54,256 nt of DNA from Catenaria anguillulae PL171. Its lineage: Eukaryota > Blastocladiomycota > Blastocladiomycetes > Blastocladiales > Catenariaceae. Shown piece by piece: positions 45,771-54,256 of the stretch (its first letter is position 1; each line of letters opens with the position of its first letter). The stretch is from assembly GCA_002102555.1 (NCBI GenBank), contig MCFL01000166.1, positions 1 through 54,256 of the forward strand. The letters are read 5' to 3'. The notes beneath the pieces were generated by a model. The model did not search any database, was not told where the DNA came from, and saw only the letters and a program-made list of their open reading frames with translations. The position numbers and the translations under genes were made by a program.

Positions 45771-48700
45771 ATGTCCACCACTGGAACCTCCTCTCCGCCG
45801 CCATCGTCGGCCAGCCTCTCGGCCACCACGGCCCTCGCAGCAGCCGACACTCTGATCCGCACCGAGCTCTTTTCGGGGACGCGCACGTCAGCAACCGACG
45901 GCCGGTCCATCCAAGTCGACGCCCCGCTCTAGGACTAATCGACCTGCCCATCCACGCCTCTATTGGCGAGGGCGGATACTTTACCCGCGAAGCCGCTTGG
46001 ATCACGGAACTCGACCGTATTCGCACCCAGGCAGCCTCATTCATCTCGCTGTGTACGCGTACCGCGGATGCTTCAAGGCCGTGCCCACATTCAATGGCGC
46101 AAGCGGTAGTCCAACAAGTCCCGTGGATGGCAGCAGTTCCGAGCAGGCAAAGACGGACTACTACCGGCTCGTCGAAAAGATTGTCAAGCCCGAGGTTGCG
46201 AAAATGAAGCAACTCATGGAGTTTTACACGAGTGCCGCAACAGCCCTGTCAAATGTGTGCAAAGACGCTGCCGCCTCGCTCGCTGCCGGCCAACCACCAA
46301 CCGAATCCTTGCTTGTGGCCATTGCATCCACAATGGACATGCTCATGGTCCTCGACTCGCTCAAGAACGTCAAGACATCGCTCAACAACGACTTCACCCT
46401 CATCTTTCGCCGATCCCGCTCCATTTCCAAAACCCAGGGCGACGACAAGGAAAACCAAATGCTTTACCTGTTTTTGGCCAACAAGGACGTGTTTCTTGGC
46501 GAACTCAAGAGCATGGCCGCAAAGGTTCCCAACATGGACGATCTGCTGTGGGAACTTGCAAGCGCCATGGCCGACCGGCTCGAAAGGGGCCATTGGGCGC
46601 ATCCCAAGGAAAAGTACGCGCTCGTCAAGGCCGCCGCCTATGCCATGGTAATGCTCGACCCCGTCATGTTGCCAAAGGCGCTTGCTGCAAAGCATTGGCG
46701 CACGGAACGCATTTCGCGCATGTTTCGCTTGTACCCCGTGCTGCCCCTGTATGGCGACTTGGCCGTCACAACTGCACAGTTGTTGCAGCGCACCGTTAAT
46801 CAAAAGTGGGACATGTCGCCGTTGCCGACGTCAAAGGATGGCAATGGCGCATTCGGCGCTGGTGGGGCCGCAGCAGCAGAGAGCGGCGAAGACTTGATTC
46901 CAATTGCAGAGACACGGGTCCAAGTTTCGGATTACTTGGCAAAGTTGGGGTTGGCGTTGGCCACTGTACGGAGAACAAAGGCCGACGATATGATTGATGC
47001 GCAGTGCAAGGACGTCTTTGACACACTTGTGGAGGGGGTGCAGTTGTTGAATCATTTGACGACGCTCGTGTTGGAAATGGTTTGGTTTTCCTGCTCCACC
47101 TTGAGTTGATTCCCATGGCTGACATGACTCACCTCCGCACAATCTGCATTTGCACCCAATGACAGAATGCATTCAAGTATACCCACCCAACAAACCATTC
47201 CTCCAACCCAGACTGTCCCGAGACTGCCCTCAACTACGAAATGGCCATCCGCTACAACTACTCTCAAGATGAGCGGTTTGCCCTTGCCGAAGTCCTTTCG
47301 CTCCTCAAATCTCTCGAAGACAAGCTCCTGCGCGCGCACGTCGAGCTTGGTCCCGCCACCATCAAACACATTTCCTGCTTCATGAACACGATGCAGCAAA
47401 TGTCGCTCACCAACATGGTCGCCTACACGACCAAAAAGAAGAAGCCCACAATTCTCGCCATGCTCAAGTCGCTTGCTGAGCTTGTGGGGCCCAACATGCA
47501 CACAAGCCAGTCCATCATGTACATGGCGCACGGACTTGTCGAGTGGATTCTCAAGGCATCGGCCATCAAGCCAACCGGATTCATGAAGGACAAGGAGCTC
47601 AAGGATTCGCATGTGGCCGAGCTCCAGGCCATGCAGAATCAAATGTTTTGGATCCAGCAAGTCCATGCATTACCCGTCACGTTGCGCAAGACGGTCGACC
47701 TGAGCGAATTGTGGTACAAGGAGTTTTACCTAGAGCTGGCAAAGCAAATCCAGTTTCCAATCGAAACGTCCTTGCCGTGGATCCTCATCAATACCATGCT
47801 GGACTCGAGCGCCGTGGACTTGACACATTCGCTGTTCCTACCCTTTTCGATCTACGACGATGCGGCCAACCGGGCGCTCCATGATCTCAAGATGCAGTAC
47901 TTGTATGATGAGATTGAGGCCGAGGCGAACTTGGCATTTGACTTGTTTTTGTACAAGTACAGTTCCAAGGTATTCAAAGCGTACAAGTGCCATGCGGCGC
48001 AGAGTTGTTTGCCGTGCAGTACAAGGTCAAGTTGGACAAGGCGATTGGGTTGGAGGCGCCATTCCATCACCACGAGTGGATCTTGAGTCATTACAAGACG
48101 GTTCATGTGCGTACCCCTCTTTATTGCCTTCGCAAGGACCACGCGGGCAGTGGGAACAGATGTTGACATGTTTGCGCACAGATTCTCGGCCGTTGCATCC
48201 CGTTCACCCAAGTCCTCTCGCAAATGCTCAACATGGCCTTTCGTCAATCCATGGAAGCCATTCTGTCGCGCTTTGAATCTTCCGACATTACGGGCGTTGC
48301 TCGAAGTCGACCAGCTCTTGTGCATTCTGCGCCGAACCACGAACTCCTCTCTCCACATCTTCCCGCTCTTGACGAATTTGACCACATGCTGGCCGAAGTC
48401 GACGAAGCTACCGTGGGCACGGCCGCCTGCTAACGCACATTGCTGCCGAGCTGACACGCGATTTCGCGCTCCAGTACTCGTACAATGCATCACGGACCGG
48501 TTTTGCGCAACCCGATTCCCATGGCCGAGCCGGGTGGCGCCGGCGCGGGCCGTGCAGCGACCAGGCAGCACAAGCACGAGTATTTGTATGGGACAAAGGC
48601 GCTGCATCAGCATATTCGGCTCAGTTGGCGCCCTACTTGTTGTTTGTCGGAAGCATCATTTCGATGCGATTATCAAGGTAGTCGGGAGCAGGTTACCGCT

Positions 48701-50081
48701 CTTGTTTTCCGAGATTGTGGATGCGTTTGAGGCCAGCGTATGTTTGAGACTTCAACTCTTTCGAACTCAGAGAACTCAAGCGTTGACATTATTCTGCTCA
48801 GCTTCGCGACAAGCTCACGCCATACTTGTGGGTGCTGAGCAAGGAGTTTCCAAATAATGTCAAGTTGCCCGGCTTGGATTACGGTGTCGTGGGAACGTTT
48901 GAATACTTTCAAGTGATTCTCAAGGCCTTGATTGCCTTCAAAATCTCACGACTGTGTTTCAAACACTTCGTGAGTTGGGCAACTTGTTTCTATGTGTGCG
49001 CTTCTTGGAGCAGTCAACCGTATGCCTCTTGTCCGTCCCTTCTCTTGAGGTAGCCGCATAACTGACGTGGCGATTTATTATTCCGCACACGTCCATGACG
49101 TAGGCGTCCTCGGATGTGCTCAACGCCTACCACCTCGCCAAATCCCGCGACATGGCCCAAGACTTGACCAAACTCTTCAACCTGCCTCCATCACCGACCC
49201 AACCCATGCCCACCTGCTGTCGCCGCGCTCGGGCCATGCCCTGGCTCTCTGCAGACCAATTTCTCAACACACTTCACTCGATCGTCACCAACCTGTGCCC
49301 GCTGTGGTCCGAGGGACTGCCTGCCAGCACTTCGTACGACACATCGCGCGAATGTACCGCGTTGCGAGCTTCTTACAATTCTCGTTTTGCTCGGGGTCCA
49401 GCTACACCAAAGGGTTCACGTGCCGCGAAGTGTTTGGCGACAGTGTCCACTGGGCGCTGGGCCTGCTGCTGAGCTGGACACGGCAAATGGATGTTTTCAT
49501 TGCGCTCGATTTCACATACCACGTGTGCTATGCAGGCAAAGTGCTGGGCATTCCCAACGGGCCCATTCCAACATTGCAGTCGGGAGTGGGACAAGGCGGT
49601 GGCGGGGCCGCGGGCGCGTTGCATACGAGTTTGGCGGATTTCATTCACTTGGGCGAGTACTACAAGAGCGTCATGGTGCACATTGACCGGTACTACCGGT
49701 CTGTGGTCGGAAACGAGGTGTTGCAGCGGCAGCGGGACGAGGAGCTAGCAAGAGTCGCGCAAGAGGCAGAGGCGGCGGGGGCAGACCAGAGGCGTCGGGG
49801 ATTTCGGCGGGATGGCTGGATTGACCATCATTACCAGCGCCGATGGCCAGCAGCAAGGCCCTGCATCGCCTGGGTCGGCGGCGTCGCCGACACATTCGCG
49901 CAGTCCGTATGGAGACAAGCGCTTGTCGACCGTGATTGCCGTGCATGAGATTGTGCCGCCGCAGGATATGCGCAGGAGTACCGTTTTGACAGTACTGGGT
50001 TTGCTTCGTGACGCGAGGCCAGGCACTGGGAAATGGAGCTCGAGGCGGAGTGTGGGAGGGCGGTTCGAGTTTCCCGTGTAA
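45771..50081 (+). CDS. CYFIP: CYFIP (Sra-1/PIR121), WAVE complex subunit, with many frame changes
   Basis: Largest subunit of the WAVE regulatory complex, which links Rac to Arp2/3 actin branching at the cell edge. About 1,330 codons (human 1,253). Family blocks run in order: YAYRGCFKAVP, EKYALVKAAAYAMVMLDPV, RYNYSQDERFALAEVLSLLK, DLSELWYKEFYLELAKQIQF then PIETSLPWILINTML, LYDEIEAEANLAFDLFLYK, ILGRCIPFTQVLSQML, RFESSDITGV, EYLYGTKALHQ, FTCREVFGDSVHWALGLLL and a Ser/Pro-rich end. Introns: 47080-47165, 48107-48181, 48738-48801, 49020-49103. The reading frame changes roughly a dozen times by one base (near 45930, 46045, 48000, then six between 48300 and 48660, and near 48935, 49300 and 49800). 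Homology continues across each break and no stop falls inside a block. Either local sequence errors or a recently damaged gene; the identity is firm, the integrity is not. Confidence 0.85.
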
Positions 50082-50420
50082 GTGTTTGTTCCCAATATAG
50101 TCACTGATGTGAGTTTTCGTTGTACTTGATGTCAAAACATATTTAGTCGAGGTTTGCTGTTGAACCACATTGATGCTCAAAGGCTCCTCCCGTTCCATTG
50201 ATGTGAGACAATCCAGAGAATGCTCTTCGGGTTTGTTGCGTCTGCTAAAATATACCCATCAACATGCAGACGCCTACGAATTTGGGTGCCCTATTCCAGA
50301 AGATGTGGTCATGGCAAAGTTACCAAAAATACAAGTGGATTTGCAAAACTGACACAAACGGCTTGTCCTCGTCATCCTCCCGTCCTCTACCGCTACATTT
50401 CATTGTCCCTCCCGAACCGC
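50082..50420. other. Convergent intergenic stretch, CYFIP / SPX-RING
   Basis: 3' ends of both genes; AT-richer, nothing else recognised. Confidence 0.4.
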
Positions 50421-52658
50421 TCATCTGCAACCCTTACCGAAGCGAGTGACGGCCCACTCGACATCCTCCCTCGAACACTTTTCCGCAAACTCCCTGCGCT
50501 TCTGCTTGACCTCGCCGGGAACCATGCCTTCAAATCTTTCCCCAACTTGACATCCTCGGCCTTTGCCAGCTCAGCATTCACATTATGGTAATGAATGCCC
50601 GTATCCTCGCGGCACATGGGCATGCATGGTGGCATAGGGCGAGTGTGGGTCCGAGGGCGATTGCCGCTTGGCGGCAAATGGGTACCGCTGGAGGAACACG
50701 CGCGCGGTAGCGACAGGGATTGTGCGGGGACAGAGTCGGGAAGGTCACGCGGGTTGGTCGGGATGGCAGCGAGCATGGTCAGATTGTAGGCACAGGGTAG
50801 CAGAGCGAGTGTGAGCATGTGGGCAGGCGGATGGGTGGGTACATGACGCCCATACTAAACATCAGACATGTTGTAAGTGTGAGTATGGCAAGCATCTTGG
50901 AGACCAAATGTGAAAGAATTGACGTACCACACGGACATGCATAGGTATCCAGCAACGGCGTCACATGCTCCAACGTTCCCGTCAACTCACTGAGCAATGT
51001 GCTCGACAAGTGAGCGCCGCGCTGCAACATGACCGTGTGACTCGCGTTGAGCGATTCGAGCGCCTCCTTTGAGGAAGCATGGTCCGCTTGGCATGCTTTT
51101 TCAGAATCTTGCGCACGGCGGTCGCATTCAGATCCACAAATCGGTTGAGCCCAAGCAGCTGAGCATTGAGATGCAAAAACTGCTGATACACGGGCAGACT
51201 GCGCTTGTCATGGAATCCGGGCGTTGGTGCAAGATGCAGGGCGCGGAGTAGCGACGAAAGAGCAGTGGGCTGTTTGCCCGCCGAGGGCGACGACGGAACC
51301 AATTGTGCCGTGTGCACTGACAAATTCTCGAAATTGAACCCAGGCTGGTCGAGCGCCTGCCCAACGGCGCGCTGGAACTTGTCCAAGTTGGCCGCCACCT
51401 CGGCAACTGATTTGGGTTTGCGCGTGATGGTCATGAACATGTCTGCGTCGAGCCAGGCCTTGATGATGCCGCGCCACCGTTTGTGGTCCCGGCATGTTGG
51501 CTTGGTGAGCTCGGCAATGGCCTTGACCACGTCGTTGAGCTCGGAATGGAACGAGTCGGCAATGTGCCGTTGTTGAAAGTCGGACACGTTTTGTACGGCC
51601 GTCGTCAGGTATTCGAAAAAGTGGGCGTCCGAGGGAAGAGACACGGTGAGTGCGCTGGGATCAACAAGGCAAAGTATTGGTGAGAATGGGTAATGTCGCA
51701 GGGTTGCTCACTCAAAAAAATTTTGGTAGGCATGTGTACCCGTCGTCTGTTTGCTGGCAGTGCAAGGGTTTGAGAATAGGCATGAAGCGTTCGCGAGCGT
51801 CGTCATCGAGGGTAATGACCAGCTTGGACTCAAAAGCTGGGTGAGGTGCAGATGTGAGCGGGTCGCCAATTTCCGACAGAGGAGTGCTACCCGTGGGCCC
51901 AGCCTCTGAGCTTTCTGCTGGTGTCACCTCGATGGTCGGAACTCGTTCAAGGGCAATCGGCGGCGGTGGTGGCGACAATGCGCGGTCACAGTCGGGCTCG
52001 GCAAGGGCAGTCGTGGACACAATTGCCGCGACTCGTGGGTGGGAACCGTTGGCGAGCATGTCCGGGTCGGTGAGGTAGGCGAAGCAAGAGTTGAATCGAG
52101 TGTGGGTGTGTGCGAGGTGACAATGTACGAGACCTTGGGTCTGCTTCCTCGCCGGGTGCGTGGAGGCGGCAATAAGGACTCTCCTGCTGAGGAGGATGGC
52201 CGTGGTGGCGGCGACCGACTGCGGTCCCGAGCGTCAGCAGCAGAGGCTGTGTCGTCTGGCTCGCCATCTTCGGCCTCGGACTCTGAAATGACAATGGTAG
52301 GGACGGCTTCGGGGTTGCAGCTGGAGCCGGGGGCGGACCCAGTGCCACTATCGACGTCGGAATCCGAGTCTGCGGCAGGGTTTGCGCTGGGAGGAAGCTT
52401 CTGGCCCTTGAGCAGGGCCTTTGCGAGATCCGAGTGGGTCAGACTGGCCACGGCGTCCTTTGAGATGGGGATGGAGGGGTCGGCCTCGGTGCGCTCGAGG
52501 AGCAGCTCGCGGAGGACCTCTGGCGTGAGGCCGCGGTCGTGCATCTCGCGGACAATGCCCTTGAGGAGCTTCTTCATAGTCTTGTAGGACAGCAGGGCGG
52601 CGCGGTAGTCGTCGGGCAGCGACGTGGCCTCGGTTTCGAGGGTGTGGCCGAATTTCAT
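50421..52658 (-). CDS. SPX-RING protein (probable E3 ubiquitin ligase)
   Basis: SPX domains sense inositol pyrophosphates and so phosphate status; the RING would recruit an E2. Start MKFGHTLETEATSLPDDYRA then SYKTMKKLLKGI is the SPX N-terminal hairpin. A disordered Ser/Asp/Pro insertion of over 200 residues follows, then the SPX core: DAHFFEYLTTAVQNVSDFQQ and LGLNRFVDLNATAVRKILKK. The RING region shows CPCV-type and PPIRLPTCSHSLC motifs, later CMPMCRED, ending in FPGEVKQKRREFAEKC. Introns about 51655-51711 (GTGAGC..CCCAG) and 50855-50927 (GTACGT..TTTAG). The frame changes by one base about six times (near 52095, in an A7 run at 51714-51720, near 51075, 50930, 50800 and 50497); motifs on both sides fit the family, so sequence error is suspected. 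About 700 residues. Confidence 0.78.
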
Positions 52659-53507
52659 GATGGATATTGGACGAGTAAGTGGAGTCTGCCAAAGGAATGG
52701 TGCGATGCATGCATTTGTTGCCGGGAGACAGTGAAGATACAGATAAGTACTTGGGCCAAAGAGCGGAATGAAGTAGGAAGTAAGTACTTACTGTTGAGTG
52801 AGCAGTTCACGTTCGAGTCAATTGGCTGAAATTGTCTCTCCTCGTTACAAATGGACGACTCGAAAAGGGCGAGAATTCCAAGAGAGAAGTCGAAGGTGGC
52901 GGCGTACGGAATCCTACTGAATATTTATTAAATGACAGGCGTTGTGTTGGACCCATGCTGGCCAGGTCAAACCGAAAGTATCGGGCAGACCGGCAGAGGC
53001 GGGCGGCGCACACTTTTTGGAGTATTTATTAATTTTGACAATCATGGGATCTGTTCCACTGTCACTGTCACAGCAGCAGTCGGCCGCCGCATGACGAACG
53101 GACTTGTCCTCCTGCGCCGTGCGCAGCTCGAGGATTAAGATTTGGCCCACAGCACGTTGGCGCAACTCGGGCAAGTTCTCGAACGGCCGGTCCAGTACTA
53201 ATGTACACAGTACGAAGGTTGCGTCCGCTATACTATTGTGCAAAACTTGCGCAGAAACATTGATCACGAGGCCGCCTTTCCGAGATGCGGCCGACTGCAG
53301 CTGCTGTGTGGAAATGAAATTAATCACATGAGGCGGACATCTAATCATTCTCATTCGAATTGAGTTTCGCGAGCTTTGCGCAATGGAATTTCTGGATGCC
53401 GGTCATTGATGGGAACACACACGGACACAATCGACAGGGGGCAGATGACTCCCTGTTGTGACGCGGCTCGGCCCCCTTGAGAGTTGAGCAAGGCACTGTC
53501 TCGCACC
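52659..53507. other. Intergenic stretch between SPX-RING and GH20 genes
   Basis: About 850 bases with no recognisable gene; SPX-RING promoter on the left, GH20 3' end on the right. Confidence 0.4.
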
Positions 53508-54256
53508 TCATCCCTCGGCGTGGAGCGCAGGTATAGCTATCCCGTTCCCAAGGCCGCATCGGGGTACACGCCCTGCATACTCTACCACCACCTGCTCACC
53601 TGCGCCCAACCACACCTCCAAGCTCGGCACCTCCAACTCCTCGAGCCGATCCACGCCCTTTCTCCTCTTGCTCCCTCCTCCTCCCTCCTCGACATCCACC
53701 CAATCGGGCAACCCTTCCATCTCCTCGCCACCGCCATCGCTCCTGACCTGACTCATCTCGCCCAAGGCGCTGACCAGCTCGCCCACGCGCCACTGGGTCG
53801 TCTCCAACCTGGCCCGCAACCCTCCATACCGCAAGTCGAGCACTTCCCACCCAAACACGCTGAACCGCCGCATCCACACGGACCGATGGATCTTCCACAT
53901 GCCCACAACTGCGTCCAGCAACTCGTCCATTTGGTCCTCGGCCAGTTGCTGCAGCTCGCCCAGTTCCGAGTTGAGGTACGCATCCCGGAGTTGTGAACGC
54001 AGCGAAATTTCAACGACAGCACGAGTGCATGAAGGCGTGGCAGTTGCAAGTGCCGGTTGAGCGGGTAGGTCGAGAATGGTTGCGGGCGACGTGGCAAGTG
54101 TGAGCGCGGCGTGGATCGAGGCGTAGGTCGAGGCCAGTAGCGGCAGTGGCCCGGGGGCGTGCGCAGAGAGATGCCCATACGCCGGGTCTTCCCACAGCAA
54201 CCATTTGCCGAGATTGGGCGGGAATTGCGGGGCGATCGCGTCTGGCGCAAGAGCGA
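53508..54256 (-). CDS. GH20 exo-beta-N-acetylhexosaminidase (C-terminal part)
   Basis: Removes terminal N-acetylglucosamine from chitin oligomers or glycoproteins. Only the last 250 residues or so are in the window; the 5' part lies beyond 54256 and the catalytic Asp-Glu pair is not included. The sequence matches the helical C-terminal domain of the HEXD-like/bacterial GH20 group: FPPNLGKWLLWEDPAYGHLS, EISLRSQLRDAYLNSELGEL, then HRSVWMRRFSVFGWEVLDLR followed by YGGLRARLETTQWRVGELVSA. The very end carries a Gly/Glu/Lys-rich insertion and the ELEVPSLEVWLG motif. The frame is open to the window edge. With the GH18 enzyme it suggests chitin degradation or recycling. Confidence 0.75.
   Translation of the reverse strand, partial: ALAPDAIAPQFPPNLGKWLLWEDPAYGHLSAHAPGPLPLLASTYASIHAALTLATSPATILDLPAQPALATATPSCTRAVVEISLRSQLRDAYLNSELGELQQLAEDQMDELLDAVVGMWKIHRSVWMRRFSVFGWEVLDLRYGGLRARLETTQWRVGELVSALGEMSQVRSDGGGEEMEGLPDWVDVEEGGGGSKRRKGVDRLEELEVPSLEVWLGAGEQVVVEYAGRVPRCGLGNGIAIPALHAEG

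Overview
This window looks like nuclear DNA of a zoosporic (flagellated) fungus, most likely a chytrid or blastocladiomycete. The genes carry many short GT-AG introns (44 to 128 nt), and the set mixes fungal-type genes (GH18 chitinase, GH20 hexosaminidase, SPX-RING protein, UPF0658 Golgi protein, NCA2) with genes lost from most other fungi: the flagellar dynein assembly factor DNAAF4, the WAVE-complex subunit CYFIP and a class C G-protein-coupled receptor. No rRNA, tRNA, CRISPR array or bacterial-style operon was recognised. Species placement is inference.

Layout. 1-1287 (-): F-BAR protein running off the left edge. 1809-2453 (-): HSP20. 3296-5483 (+): UPF0658 membrane protein. 6151-6877 (+): DHFR. 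7550-8482 (+): METTL27-like methyltransferase. 9035-9725 (+): ARF GTPase. 9973-12178 (+): secreted protein with an acidic tail. 12591-13795 (+): metacaspase. About 14025-15878: broken DIRS-type retroelement (reverse transcriptase/RNase H) between inverted repeats. 16095-16805 (-): unknown single-pass membrane protein. 17440-18199 (+): divergent ARF-like GTPase. 18330-19032 (-) and 19491-19730 (+): head-to-head pair, a twin CX9C protein and a small complex-I-like membrane protein. 20625-22118 (+): UbiA prenyltransferase. 22490-24244 (-): MFS transporter. 25651-26711 (+): BRK1/WASHC3-like protein with a polyproline tail. 27056-28354 (-): membrane-anchored SH3 protein. 28650-30954 (+): NCA2. 31082-34643 (-): class C GPCR with a C-terminal PH-like domain. 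35731-36578 (+): protein isoaspartate methyltransferase. 36889-38582 (+): GH18 chitinase. 39301-41037 (+): DUF676 lipase. 41267-41967 (-) p23, 42640-43817 (+) DNAJB/Sis1 and 44019-45518 (-) DNAAF4 form a co-chaperone block. 45771-50081 (+): CYFIP. 50421-52658 (-): SPX-RING. 53508-54256 (-): GH20 hexosaminidase running off the right edge.

How the genes fit together. Several serve actin and membrane dynamics (F-BAR, CYFIP, BRK1/WASHC3-like, two ARF-family GTPases), Hsp90/Hsp70 folding and cilium assembly (p23, DNAJB, DNAAF4, HSP20), mitochondria (CX9C, complex-I-like subunit, NCA2) and chitin turnover (GH18, GH20). This suits an organism with crawling, swimming zoospores and a chitin wall.

A caution for users: five conserved genes (F-BAR, SH3, NCA2, CYFIP, SPX-RING) can be read through only by changing frame one or more times by a single base, while most other genes are clean. 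Uncorrected sequencing indels are the simplest explanation, but real decay is not excluded, particularly for CYFIP. All splice sites given were chosen by eye from GT/AG positions, phase match and family alignment from memory.
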